Shown here: piece after piece, positions 1 through 13,600 of the stretch | Layout of the letters: each line of letters starts with the position of its first letter | Position numbering within the stretch: position 1 is the first letter of the stretch | Assembly (NCBI GenBank): GCA_022266195.1 | Contig: WHVY01000001.1 | Location: forward strand, 17,236,001 to 17,300,000 | Direction of reading: 5' to 3' | Length of the DNA: 64,000 nucleotides | Source of the DNA: Tetranychus cinnabarinus | Taxonomy: Eukaryota > Arthropoda > Arachnida > Trombidiformes > Tetranychidae | Translations under genes and position numbers: made by a program | Notes under the pieces: generated by a model | Told to the model about the DNA's origin: nothing | The model's input: only the letters and a program-made list of their open reading frames with translations | Databases searched by the model: none

Positions 1-3000
1 TTGAAGTAATAATGAGAAAATTGAAATGAAATGAGAAAAAATTGCATGTTAGAAGATAATTATCATGGAAGCTTTACGATAGAAATGAAGAAAAAGGAAG
101 AAACGAGAAACGGTGTCAATGTGTGTTTTTCAATACACAGTATCAACCAAGGATGAAATTAAATCATCAATTGTGTGATTCAATATAATTAACAGCTTCT
201 AATGACTACTTCAATGTTTAAAAGTCGAGTTAAAAAGCCAAAGACTAAGCTTTTATTATTCATCAAATCGGAATCATCTAATTGAAGCCCAAATTTAGTA
301 AATTATGAAAAAGTAATGACCATAAAAGCACAAATTTGATCACCTAAAGGAATAACGAAAGCTCTAAAACCACAGAGACAAAGAGTTGAAATACAATGGA
401 CAATGTATCAAAAGAAACAAAACAAATGACAAAACGAAACCAGAAATACAAAATTGTAATGAAAAAACAAAAGACTATCGTTAATGTCGTGTTTTAAACA
501 CCATCGCCTGTTATACTGTCCATGTAAACCTGCGATTAGATGTAAGCCTCTAACCAGCTGAATGTACCCACAACTGACAAGAAAATAGTTTCTTTTGATT
601 AAACTAAAAATCTAATTATCAGGACTTGGGTGATGATGACAGTGGATAAATAGATTGAATGAAGAGTAAATCTATCTGAAACTCAGAGATTTGGAAACTA
701 GATAAAGCTATTGATTTTCATGCATTATTTCATGTTATCAAGTCTATCATTTTTTGCCTTCATCTTCATCTACTTTTCTTGCTCTTGCTTCTCTTCCTTT
801 GTTACAATAATGGGATCAGGCAAATGATGAATTGAGTATATCAAGTGGCTATTTAATATGGTTGTGTCCACCAAGTAATACATTGAAGTTAGTAGTCAAG
901 ATTAAATTAGTATCATCACTCACAGTCACTTAACTGATTCATCTCGTTTATTTAATTCAACAGATATCTCTTGATAGTGTTTAACATGGAAAGGATTACA
1001 TTTTTTTGCATTGACCATCATCCATTATAATGGCAACACAAGTAACATTAATAAGGTCAAGCAAAAAAAGGATTCATTTAATAACCATTTGAATAGAAGA
1101 TTTCATTTCAATGACAGGATCCAAACTCAATTTCATTATCGATTAACTTACAGATTGACTGAAGAATGAAATGAAAATTTAAACTTAAAGGTTAACTCAA
1201 AGCCAAACCTCAATATTTCTGGTAATAAATTGGTATACTTATAATGGGAACCCAGAGAATAATCCAAAATTTAAAGCTTTTCATCTTACTGGTTGATCAC
1301 CTAAAACTTCATTTATAAAGGATGATTGAATGAGGCAGCTTCAATAAACTTCATTTATAATTTCCAAGCAAACTAATGGATCTACGGCCAGAATCCCTCA
1401 GGATCTAGAATCATAATTTGCTTCATTCAATTTGAATGTATTCAATCTACATTCAAGTCATGAGAGTAACAACAAGCTACTTTTACCCGATTTAACCTTA
1501 ACCAGCCTTTTCAAGATACTTTGCCAAAAACAAGATTGCTCTTCAATTAACAATGGAAATATTTACCTGCAAGAATCAAGTAAATCACTGGAGCAGTGAG
1601 AAACAAGAAAATACAAATTTTCTTGAAACAATAATGTTCAACCATCATGATAAATGTTTCCCCAAATCAAAGATATTAAGGTGAACTTCAGTTTGAAGAA
1701 GAAACAAATGTTACAGAAAAAAATACAATAAAAACAGGTAAAAAGGAAGAGACAAGAGAATTGGTTTTGATATAAAAAATAAGCATTTTTTGAGATTCTT
1801 TTCATTTTCTCTTCACAATACTAATAGCAATAATAATCATCATCAATATCACCATCGCAGATGACAGATTAAGATGATAAATGAAACAGAATGTATAGAA
1901 AGTCCAAAGAAAGGATAAGGAAACAGATAAACATGAAACTCAGGTAAAGAGATGATAAAATGATATTGAACATTTTGGCCATTTTCATCTCTTTAATGTT
2001 ATCTTTTCTCTTCCATTTCCTATTCTTTACTCATTGCTTCCAGGGTTTTCATATTATAACCGATCATCATCATCATGCTCATGTTATCATGAGTAGTTGG
2101 ATAATTGAATGGTAAACAATTGATTGATTTATAACAAAATATCAAACCTGGTAAAACGTAAAAGCTCAGATTAAATTGGTTTGGATGGAAATCATTTTGT
2201 ACAATATTTTTTTCTCAATAATAAATATATTTCCTGACTTGCCAACTAAACCTTTTCAATCTGATTTAATCACAATTCTGGAATCAAATTCAATCTATTA
2301 ATGGCCAATGAATGAACTCGACTTATCCCTTTGTTTCCTACTAACTACTAACCAGAGTTGAGCCAATATTGATTTAGGTTTTACCTTTTTTTCTGGTTCT
2401 TTACTTGTTTGGGTTACTAAAAATGACTAAAGATTAAAAATTGTCATTTATTATGAACAAAAATGGATTATTTTTTAGCTTCTACTCTTTATTGGACACA
2501 CTGGTCAGTAAGTGAAATAACATGTTAAATGTTGTTGCTTTCAAATGTTTATTTGCTGACAGTGACACTTATTTTTACTTTGTTTTATCAATATTTTGTT
2601 GCCTCTTGTTTCAGTTTACATTTTCAATCATTCATGATTAATGGAGTTTGGATTCACAGTTATCATGTTGCACCTCTTCCAATGAATTTAACTCCATATG
2701 ATTAACTGGATCAAATTTTGTAGCTTTTCCATATTTTCTTAATTTCCATTCGGGTTGATACCTAATGGATTATTTAATGGTTTCTGATTGCAACTTTTCA
2801 CTGAAAAGAGAAACCTTTTCAACCTTAATTCTTGAACATTCAAATATTTACCAAAAATTTGAATCAATTTGAATATGATTTACATATTACCGTTTAAAGT
2901 TTGTCACTTGAAGAGTTAATAATGGATGAGGGAAGAAGGTTGAAAAAAAGAGTCAAATGACAAGGTGTTGCATTTAGAGAGACTTTTATTAATATAACTG

Positions 3001-3497
3001 ATGAGTGATCATCATTTGAATGGTAGATAAATGAAGGTTGACTATTAATTGCTATCATTAGCAAGGGTAAGATGAAATTGTCGACGAAAAAGTGGGACAC
3101 AAAGTTGAGACACAAGAATGATGAGAATGGAAATGAAAGTAAAAAAGGTTTTGATTGATGAACACTTTGATGAAATTTTTTGTTCGCTTCTTCAATATAT
3201 AATATATACACTTAATGGTTGTTGGGTTGAATCTTTTTTCTTGGCATTTGATTGAAATCATAATAAATGGCTGTAAATGTGATGTTATATTCAAACTTAA
3301 TGAGACCAATTAGGATGAAAATAATATACAGCAAACAATTACAACAATGACAACGTTTAATCTGGAAGTAACCACCAGAAGCAACTAAACAAAAGGTGTA
3401 ATTGACAATGGTGAAAGATGGTCCACTCTTTAATCAATATATATTGTTAGGTTGTTTAGCTGGACATGGCTTTTGTTTATATTGCTTTCACTTGGAT
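1..3497. other. non-coding AT-rich stretch
   Basis: No gene can be supported here on either strand. The open frames present are short, rich in Phe/Leu/Ile/Ser and have no recognisable domain, as expected by chance in AT-rich DNA. The stretch contains scattered runs of gatgatg/catcatc trinucleotides and purine-rich tracts. It could hold the 3' UTR of the minus-strand gene that ends at 3498, or distant regulatory DNA, but nothing specific can be pointed to. Confidence 0.5.
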
Positions 3498-4274
3498 TCA
3501 TGGAGTTCGGTAACCTGAAACTGAGCGAGTTGAGCCACGATAAGGTAACAATCGTTTCGCTTTCTTGGCATTACAATGGCTTTTGTAGACCACGAAGATG
3601 GCAAAGAGGACAATTATACCCAAAAGTGAGATTGCAATCCTTATTCCCATCATTGGATCATAATCTGAATAATAATCAGTTATCCGGGAACCAACCAGGT
3701 TTACTTTTAACTGTTCATTGTTGGTCTTTGGAGTTGATGTTGATTCCAAATTACTAAATTCATTCCCTGGTCTGAGTCCTTCAATCCTTTCTCCTGAACC
3801 GGATACTGAAATGGAGTTTGTTATTCTACTTCCACTTGCAGTTCTTCCTGATGAAGATGATGATGATAAGGAGGGTGAGAGAGAAGAAACGGAAGTTGCT
3901 CTTGAACAAAAATCTCCTGGGCACTTTGAGTCATTATTATTATTTAAACCAGTATGAAAATTTATATTATTATTAACATTATTGCTTTTACTATTAAATG
4001 TCGCTGTTTTTGTATTTGCTGTTGTTGACGATGGTGATGATAGATCATCAGTGGACGTTGTTATTTCACCAAATGGCTTTGAGTAGTTAACAAATGACAA
4101 TCCAATTCGTATTGCTTTAGCCAATCTACTGTTTTCATTATTTCCTGGGGAAGTTGATAGGCTCATTGCTTTTACTTGTTTTCCTTGTACAATCAATTTG
4201 GATGGCAATACAAAAAGTAAATGGATCAAAGTGGACGATTGAGAGATGATGGTCAACAGGTAGAAATATATCAA
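3498..4274 (-). CDS. 3' exon of a serine-rich single-pass membrane protein, 5' end unresolved
   Basis: I do not recognise this protein. A 258-codon open frame on the minus strand ends with TGA at 3498-3500. It starts with a hydrophobic stretch of about 30 residues that could be a signal peptide. A long Ser/Thr/Asn-rich, probably disordered and glycosylated region follows. A clear membrane segment of about 20 residues begins after the motif YDPMMGIRIA. A short basic tail comes last (SHCNAKKAKR onward), which fits a type I topology with the tail in the cytosol. The frame has no ATG before codon 37; its first codons are TTG and are preceded by a pyrimidine-rich run ending in TTTACTAAG. It is therefore more likely an internal or last exon entered through an acceptor near 4275 than a complete gene. 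Open frames on the plus strand at 3452-3957 are its shadows. The membrane anchor and the length of the frame argue that it is real, but no homologue was identified. Confidence 0.5.
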   Translation of the reverse strand: MIYFYLLTIISQSSTLIHLLFVLPSKLIVQGKQVKAMSLSTSPGNNENSRLAKAIRIGLSFVNYSKPFGEITTSTDDLSSPSSTTANTKTATFNSKSNNVNNNINFHTGLNNNNDSKCPGDFCSRATSVSSLSPSLSSSSSSGRTASGSRITNSISVSGSGERIEGLRPGNEFSNLESTSTPKTNNEQLKVNLVGSRITDYYSDYDPMMGIRIAISLLGIIVLFAIFVVYKSHCNAKKAKRLLPYRGSTRSVSGYRTP

Positions 4275-7200
4275 CTTAGTAAAATAAGCAAGATTTTTCT
4301 CGTCGTTTCAGTCCAATCGTTTTAACTGTTTTTTGTCTTCACTTTTGACTTTTCATTATTTATCCTCGTTTTTTTGTGACCAGCTAATTGAATATGATTT
4401 CTTGTCCTTTTCGTTTGAATCAAACTGCCAATATCACAGTTGTGGTTGGATCAAAATGTATTGTTAATAAGCTCGTCGGTAAACATGGTTAAACAAACTG
4501 AGCAGCTATTTGAAACAAACACTAGTCACACAATCAATTTGATTTAGTGGACACTAATAATCTTGTATTGATTATCTGTTGATTTGCTCCAATCCTCTTT
4601 TGAACTCGACTTTATTTGACTTGTAATCCTTTTCAATTGCAAATGTTTGTTATCAATTGGATAAATTTTGTGTGTATTCATCAGCATTTAACATCTAGTT
4701 GAATAGATGAACATTATGTTAGCCTGAAAAAAAGAGTAAATGTATATTAATATCATTATTGTTAAAGTTAATGGTGGTGATGATTGTGTGTAAATGTGTA
4801 TGTGTGAATGTATTAAAGCATAAATGATTGAAAAAAAAGGAATATAAGTAAAAGGGGAAAAATTGAATTTCAGGTGTAAAACTAACCAACAAGTGAACTC
4901 ACTTTCAATTGGTGAAATAGGATGATTATGTTTACAATCCAAGCAAATGTTAATAATAGACCAAATAATGATGGTGATAGTTTTTATACCAGAAAAAAGG
5001 TAGTAATAATAATGATAATATTTAGAGGCTAGTAAAATCTTTGATATCAGGGAATGATGATAAAAAGGGAAAACATGAAAGGAAGGAAAGTTGAGAATTG
5101 AGTTTTATCTCATGTTATATTCACATAACACTAACGAGTTTTAGCTTTATATCATCAAAATGGATCGATAGATCAGTTGATTTGGATCAGAAGAGGAAGA
5201 CGAAGATGAAAGGGATGATGATGAAGGAAGAAAAAGGTTTGTTTTTTTAAAAAAAACGAGTTTAAAAGGTAAAGGTTGAGGTAAAAGTTAATAGAAATGA
5301 AAAGAAACAGTTGACAATAGATGAGATCAAGTCCATTAGTTGATGATTAAATGAAAGGGAAAGAAGATGAAACAAGGTTATAATGATGATAATAACGATG
5401 AAGATGTCGAACAGGAGAACGATAAAAGGTCATCTTTCACTTTGATCATAAATTATGGAGATAAAATACGATAATCGTAAAACAATGTAAACAGAAGGTA
5501 GAAATTGATTTCAAGTAAAAATCGAGTTTCTTTTTTATCCGTATTCTAACCTTTTTTAATGAATATTGGCTACCGATGTTTGTTGAACAATGTTTTGTTG
5601 ACAAATGAAGATGAGTGAGTAAGATTGAAAGAGAGAGATGATGATAAAGATGAAAAAGAAAGAGGAAAAAGACAGAGAGAGTTCAAAGGGCTAAGAGTAC
5701 CAACTTTGCGCATATTCACCATCAAGCTTCATGATTTCAGTCTTTATCAATATTCCTCTTTCTGACTCTTTTTTCATCTTCATTTTCATCTTCAACATCT
5801 CATCATCATCATTTTCTTTTGCTTACTCTTCCTTCCTTCCTTCCTCATCCTTTCCAAGCACATTCACACACACACACAAGCACAATCCATGAACACAGTC
5901 AAAGTCTTATTACAATTTCATCGCACTGTGTATATTGAATTACTCAAGACTTTTCCACTTTTTCAAGATATTCTACTTTTCTTCAAGACTCATTGACTTA
6001 CCTTGATTCATATTGATTTATATTAATTTTTCTCCTTTTCTCATCATTATCATCATCATTAGGATTCCTGTAATAACAGAGTTGGAATGTATCCTTTAAC
6101 CAAAGCCAAAAGTTTCCATTGTCTTTGCTTTACTCTTTTGTTCTCTGTTGACCCTTTCAACTCTCAACTGACAGTTTATGTGGATTCCCGATTTGCATTA
6201 TTAAAAGATTGAACAAAATTCATTGGATCCATTTTTCATTTCATAAAGTTTTGACCATCAAAATTCATCTTTTCATGGATTCCGCTTGACTTTCATTGTT
6301 GTAAGAAGTGTAATCGAGCTTGAGCTTTTTGTTTCCTCTGTAATATCTTTATATGAATCAGGATAGATGAGCTTTCCTTGACTTCTCTTCAAATTTTATT
6401 TCATTTTTTCTCTCCTGTTGACATTTCGACTCCAATCAAAAGTACAGAATTTATATTTCCAATCATCTTGTTTTCCAAATCAATTCAGATTTACAGCTTT
6501 TTCCGTCTTTGTTTTTCTGTCTCTTCCGTTTGTGTTCACCATGGTTATTTCATCAGTTATTCAAATTGCTGAAATTTTTCTGCCATCAGGAAACTTAATT
6601 TTTCACATAAAGAAAGCTTTATCTATTATTTGTATAATAGTTGTTGACTTTGTTTACACAAGAATTCATGATATTCATGATGGAAACTTTTCTTCCTTCC
6701 AAGCAGAAAAGTGTAAAGATTTACAAAAGATGAAGAAAATGTGATTAACAGTAAAACTGAAGTGATACATTCAGAGTAATTAAACATTCACTCTCATTTT
6801 ATCACCATCATCATCATCACCAGGATGAACAGAATTTTGTGTTTTTAGTCTTCAATATTTTGCATAAATTTTGGTTGAAAATGGATGAAAAAAAGGGAAA
6901 GTTCAGTGGATTCATTAATCACTGAGAATTCAAGTTATCCTTTAACCAGCAAAATTTTCAATTTGAACATTAAAAACCCAGATCCAAAGTAAACTTTTTA
7001 TAATGAGATGCCATAATTGAAGAAATCCAAATAATTTTCCAACGTTAATTGTTATACAACTGGAGAATGAAATAATGTAATAACCTAAAAAAAGAGACAA
7101 ATGATAATGGGTAAATAAATGATCAGTGTGTTTAAGTTTGCTTGTTGAATGAAACAAGTATTTGTGATAAAATAATAACAAGTTACCAATGACAATGTGA

Positions 7201-7395
7201 ATAAGTAGATAAAAGAGGCAAAAAACAAACAAGACGTTGATGATGTTGAATAGGTGAGAGAATGAGAGAATGGTGGAAGAAAATAAGAAGAAAAGGATGA
7301 AGATGATGTTAAGAAAAGAATAAGAATGAAAAGTAATAACAACAATGATGAAAAAAAAGTAAAACTTTGTTCGTAATGGGAGAAACATATAACAC

Positions 7396-7464
7396 TCAGG
7401 AGGCCTTCACGAAAACGTCAAGATTCTTGAAGATCCTTCTCAAGGAAGAGAAATATTTTTCCAT
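7396..7464 (-). CDS. possible 22-residue small ORF
   Basis: An ATG-to-TGA frame of 22 codons lies in a patch with more balanced base composition than its surroundings. The peptide is basic and amphipathic (it contains SSLRRIFKNLDVFVKAS). Nothing shows that it is translated. It could be part of a 5' UTR exon of the minus-strand gene near 3.5-4.3 kb, or chance. Confidence 0.15.
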   Translation of the reverse strand: MEKYFSSLRRIFKNLDVFVKAS

Positions 7465-8355
7465 GTTTTTTTAGGTTAACTCTGCTGAGTTATCAAGGCT
7501 GAGTCAACGCCAACGAGAAAGTAACTCATTAAATAGAGGCAAGGCAAGGCAAAAGAGAGAGACAGAAAGACAGAGAACGAGGTGAAATTGAAGATGTAAA
7601 GACAGATGAAGAAGAAGAGAAATAAGAAAAAATAGAAGACGAAAAAAGTCAAGTGAATAGTTAAAGATGAAAATGAAAACAAGTTGACATTGGCCAAGAC
7701 TACCAACCAGTATCACAGAGGAGAGCACCAGAAACGACATGGAAACATGGAGACTTTGTAAAGGACACATCAAAATTGAAATGTACACTGTCAACTGCGA
7801 AGATTAACAATCAAACAAAAGTAGAGACACGCAATAATAAACAATAAAGCAATTTAAAAACAAATGGTAATCAAAAAAAAAAATGTTTAACAAAAGATCT
7901 AATAACAACAAATTATTGAATGGCTTACAATGAGTTTACCGCTATTAGCCTTGATGTCGGCTGACCAATCGTCATTCAATAAGGTGTGATTAAAATTACA
8001 ATCGTTAGATGGAGTTAGACAGAAAGAGCCGAAACAAATGTACACATAAAAGGCTGATAAATAAATCCAACATCAAAATCGTGATATGAATTGTGTTGAA
8101 TAATATTGTGTTGTTGATTGTTTATTACAGTGTTTAAGGTCGTTCCAACGGAAATAATGACATCATTAATGGAGGTTGGTTAATTTTGATGAGGCCAGTT
8201 TTAAGACAACGGAAAAGGGAAAGTAATAAGAGTCATACCAATAACTGTGTTTCATGGTTTTTTTTTCATGCTTACACTTTCAGCAACAACAGCAACTAGG
8301 AAGAGCAACCAAAGATCAACCTTTTTTTATTTCGTCTTCTTTATCATCATCACCA

Positions 8356-8400
8356 TTTTCATCCTCTTTCTCTCTCTTTCTCTCTCTCTCTCTCTCTGTG
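8356..8400. repeat. CT-rich microsatellite
   Basis: A run of tctctctt/ctctctct, slightly interrupted. It is simple sequence with no coding support, and the open frames across it are low-complexity Ser/Leu shadows. Confidence 0.8.
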
Positions 8401-8991
8401 TGTTTGTATTTCTTACAAAATCCAGTTACTCCAGCTAGTTGATTTTACCAGCGTCAACGTATTGGCAACAGCCAAAGGAATCTGCTAAAAATAAGAAAAG
8501 TTTCTCACTCAACTTCCCATCATTTTCATCATCATCATAACTTTCTCTTCTTTTTTTCATCTTTTATCGTTATTATCATCATTCTCGTCTGTCTTTAGTA
8601 TGACTTTCATTTGCGTTTTTCAAATATCATAATAAACAACAACAACAAACAGCAATAGTAACAGCCGCAACCTCAAGTATTGCCATTGATACTTCTTTCC
8701 ATATTATTACCAGTTTTTTTGTTCATTTTTTACTTGTTATTTAACCCGTTGTTTTCCTCATCTTTTTGCTATCAACTAATACATCAATTTGATTAGTTTT
8801 GATAATAACCAGTAAACAAGCAGCTCAATCAACACTCAAACTCAACACATTCACCATAAATTGTTTAATGACTTTATTTTAAACAACTTCAATTATTGTG
8901 CTTATGCTAATATCAATCTCCAAAATTTAAACCTTTTTTATCACAAGTTTAACCAGGAAAACCCTGAACCGGAAAAGCAAACCAGAAAGAA

Positions 8992-10622
8992 ATGGATTTT
9001 TTACTTCAAATTTTATCGATTTTCACAATTATTTTGTTCAACTTTACAGGTAAATATACAAAGATACATTTCACAAGTTAACATATTTTACAATGTTGAT
9101 TATGATGGTGATTGCGATGATGATTATGTGCGTAAAATCATCTCTTAATCCATCAAAAGCAATTTCAAACTGTCAAAGATTTGTAAACAAGCAACAAAAT
9201 GAGATGAAACTGAAAGCACATTGACCATCAATTTCAATTGATTTGTATTCTTATATGAGCATCATTTCAATCATGATTCCCATCACCATCATGATCGTAT
9301 CATCTCATGTCAACTATCATAAGCTTGTTCACAATTTAAGACAAAAAATAATCCAAAAAAGGTATCATTTTCGAGGTGACAAAAAAGCTTGTAACAACTA
9401 AATACATATGATTGAATATCATTTGCATATCATATCGCAAAAGAAATTGTCTTCAAATATAATAACATACTTTTTCAAACATTTACCTTCATCTTACCTT
9501 TCCAGTAAAACATTTTACATCATCATCTTACCTGTTTACACAGTAACCTGTTTTCTTGGTTATTATTTTTGATCAAACCTTTTTCATTTTTGTTTGTTTC
9601 TTCAAGATTTTGGATTAACTCAAGGCTATGATTGTGCATCACAAATCCGTAATGTTGAACAGCGATGTAAAGAAGAGGCTTTTGGTTGGATCAACTATTC
9701 AGGTAAGTCAACAATTAAACATTGAAATGTGATTAAACACAACCTCTAATCTTTCCACCAGTATTTCAATGTTGAACAATTTTCATTATTGAACAACTCC
9801 ATTGAACAACAATTAATGAAAATTGTTCAGCTTTAAATGTTTTCTCATTCCAATTGTTATCTAACATCTAGATGTTTTAACCCAACAAACCAATTTAATT
9901 GAAAGCAAAATGGCCCATTTTCTGGTTTCACTACTAAATGGGAACCATTTTTGGTTTCATTGTATTCATAACTTTACCCAAAAACATCTTTTTGATTACA
10001 AATTTTCTGGTTAATTTGCTTTTATTGCAACCTTTTAACATTTAATTGACAAAAAATTTGCGGTTAAAAATTTAATGTTTGCTGAGTTGTTGATGGTTCA
10101 GGTTTCAAGGCAACAATTTATTTTTTAAGCTTTCATAATTTAACACAAATGATTGTAATATTCAAAAATTAAGTGTTTAAAATGTGAAAGAGAAATGGTC
10201 CAAATTATTCTCCTCTTTCTTTATTCTGTCTATTCCCCTGTCTTATTTCTCATTCTTAACAATGGTCAGAAGGGCAAAACAAATACTTTGTTTTAACTAA
10301 AGGATTATTGAGGGGAGTTGAAATTAAGACTCCAATGTGGTAACTTGAAAATGTCTGGAACTAGTGCTTGGTCAATTGGACTAGTGCTTATTTAATTATT
10401 AGTTTAACTTAATTTTAGTTAATTTAAATGGAAATTATTGTCCACAAAATGGTTATTATTAATAAATATTATTAAATGGCCGTAAAATGTTACAAGTCGA
10501 CAGGATGAAATCTGGGCTGGCTCACCCACATCATCCATTCAATCAATATCATTGAATATTAAAATTATTATTAATTCCAATCATGGAAATGAAACTGGAC
10601 AAGTTACCAATTGAAATGTGGC

Positions 10623-10655
<33 letters not shown>

Positions 10656-13600
10656 ATATTATAAAATTTATTATGAGTGGACAAAATGGAATCTGGACAA
10701 GTTACCATTGGACTATTGTGTCCGCCTAATTATTCTTGACTTTTATTCAATTATTTGAAATTCTAATTTTAGTATTTTCTGGACAGATGAACCTGGACCA
10801 ATTCATCAATTGAATTAATATTATTAAATACTAAAATTTTGGTTCCACTATTTGTGGAAATGTACTTCTGACCTAAAGTGGGGGGATGTAATATTCAAAA
10901 ATTAAGTGTTTAAAATGTGAAAGAGAAATGGTCCAAATTATTCTCCTCTTTCTTTATTCTGTCTATTCCCCTGTCTTATTTCTCATTCTTAACAATGGTC
11001 AGAAGGGCAAAACAAATACTTTGTTTTAACTAAAGGATTATTGAGGGGAGTTGAAATTAAGACTCCAATGTGGTAACTTGAAAATGTCTGGAACTAGTGC
11101 TTGGTCAATTGGACTAGTGCTTATTTAATTATTAGTTTAACTTAATTTTAGTTAATTTAAATGGAAATTATTGTCCACAAAATGGTTATTATTAATAAAT
11201 ATTATTAAATGGCCGTAAAATGTTACATGATTTACAAACTGTCTAATAACCATGCAATTAAACCCTTTAAATGAACCTTGAATGCTCTTCAACAATTATA
11301 ATCATCTTGACCATCATCTAAATTGAACCAGAAACATACATGAAGAGTCAAACGTGTAAATGAAGTCAATCCCAATCCAATTGATTTTTCTGGTTAACCA
11401 AAAGAAATGAAAATTGAACCCAAATTAAATACAAAACATTCATTTTACTCGGTAAATTGATTGTTTTTTGTCAACTCACAATTTACCCAAAAGTTGAATT
11501 GATTAAAAGGTGAGAAAAGGCATTTTCAATGTTGAACCAGATTTTGAAAGCAATTTTTCAAACACAATTTTGAAAATGAAATTTACTCCAAAGACTGACT
11601 TTTTAAACCATTAGATGATTAATTTAATAACAATTTATATCATTGCTGTTTTACAATGTAAATGCATTTGATTATCATTTTATTTGTAATAATAATGAGA
11701 GGCAAAAATGAATGTAAAATGAACAAGAAGACAGGAAAAGGAAGATTAACATGAAGATGAAGGAATAACTGTGAATTACGATGATAGAGATGAAGTTTGC
11801 TCATCATTTTTGCTTAGTTAAACCTTTTTTCTTGAACAATTTCATCTTTGCCTTTTCACCAGAAAACTGTGTTTTTTCTTGTGATCCAATGTAATTTGGT
11901 TAATATAAACTGATATTGTTATTAATAGTGATGATGTTATCAGTTAATCATTATTTAAGACGGAAGAAAAGACAACCTTAAAATAGACTTTAATTTTAAT
12001 CTTAATCATCTGTAATGTTAACCATTGCTGAGTTGAACATTTTTGATTGCCATTTGGCTTAAATTGAATTAAATGCACTTATCAATGACCGTAACAAAAG
12101 TTCAACATGAAACAAACTTCAAATGAAGCTGAAAACATGAAAAGCAGAAGCAAAAATTGTCTCAACCCAAAACATATCAACACTTCAACTGTCCACTTCA
12201 AACCCGATTTTACCTTAACCATGGATAATTGTAAATTTGATTGCTATTGATTAGATCATTAAGGTTTGGTTGATTGAATCATCATCAACATTGATGGTTG
12301 AATAGTTAGATTTTCAATGTTAAATCAATTGTTGAATTTTATTGATTATTCAACATCTATTTTGTTATTAATGATATTAATGTTTTTAAGTTTCTAGTTT
12401 TTTCTTCCAATTTTACTGTAAACTGATTTATTCATGATTATTAATTTTCTTTTAATGGAATTTCATTTCAATATTTCGATAAGATCTACCTTTTTATCAT
12501 GAGTCTTGTTCCATGAGTTATCCTTGCAAATTGGATCACCTTTTATCACTTATTGTTGATCAAGGTAAATTTAATTTTACGTTTTTTCAATAAACCAGAA
12601 AAGTAAACCCAAAAGAGTAAAGCTACTAGGAATTTGGTTTCACTTTTACCTTTAACATTAGATATTTACGGTAATTAAACTGCAGTTATTTTGGTCTATT
12701 TTTCACCATTAATTATCTAATTAATTTGATTTTGGTTCATGCAACCCTTAATCTGTGTTATTTTGTTGCCATAATTATAATTGTAATAAGACTAATTTAA
12801 CCTGAAAGGTTGAGTGATTATTTTTTGTGGTAACCCAAAACTAAAGATTAACCCAAATCCATTGGTTTCTGTAATATTTTGTGTGTTCCTTTCAAGTAAC
12901 CAGAATTTTTTGTCTCAACAAAATCAGGTTTAAAGTTGAATTAATTTCATGCCAATTTGCGTTTCTTTTAGTGATTTAATTTAATTGCTTGAAAAACACC
13001 CAAAAATGAAAATAAGAAGTTAAATGGATATGAAGAGGAAATTAAAATCTATTATTAAAATGTAGAGATTATTATTCATTGTTGAAAAGTGACTACTGTT
13101 TGGTGTTTTAAAATTTGCTATTAGATTCAATGGCAACTGTTGTACAATTTAAGGACAAATTTAGTCAATCAAGTACAAATGATTATCATGTTTAATTATA
13201 ATATAAATTGTGGTTAAACATTAACTATTGGATGAGTAAACAAACGTTAACCGGTTAGCCTTGATTTAGTTGAGCCTTTTTATGCACTTGACAATTACCA
13301 AGACGAGGGAATATTCAAACTCTTAATTTAGTTTAATATTTAATTCTCCTTGATAGTGAATTAACGGTAGATCATCATCTATAATAAATGTGTTCACAGT
13401 GTTCAGTTTAATGTGTTGATGATTGTGAGAAGACTAATTGTAAAGTTAATTTGGTTTCACTTGCTTCGCTTGATTTTACCGTATTCACCATTCAATTAAC
13501 TTAATTGTTTCATTTATTTTTCATTACTTGATAAACATTGAAACAAGATATTGAAATAAGACATTAAAACAGTTACATTGGGTTAATCTGGTGTAAAGAA

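Larger units (their letters stand above)
4275..8991. other. non-coding stretch between two membrane-protein genes
   Basis: No exon is firmly supported. The 5' exons of the minus-strand gene ending at 3498 should lie here, and upstream promoter sequence of the plus-strand gene starting at 8992 may lie near the right end. Several minus-strand acceptor-like tracts occur (for example near 4725 and 7090), but none opens a convincing frame. The stretch has short AC repeats near 5865-5880, a CT run near 8360-8400, and a 22-codon frame at 7396-7464 listed separately. Confidence 0.45.
10150..11231. mobile_element. miniature LTR retrotransposon (TRIM-like), non-autonomous
   Basis: Two 341 bp direct repeats (10154-10494 and 10887-11227), which look identical by eye, begin TGTAATATTC and end GTTACA, the TG...CA form of LTRs. 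The 392 bp interior has no coding capacity. Directly before the right repeat stands a purine run (AAAGTGGGGGGATG) that fits a polypurine tract. The element is flanked by TGAT on both sides (10150-10153 and 11228-11231), a 4 bp target duplication. Total size is about 1.07 kb, too small to encode gag or pol, so it would depend on proteins from a related full-length element. Identical LTRs imply recent insertion. The primer binding site is not clear: the 5' interior begins AGTCGACAGGATG. Confidence 0.88.
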
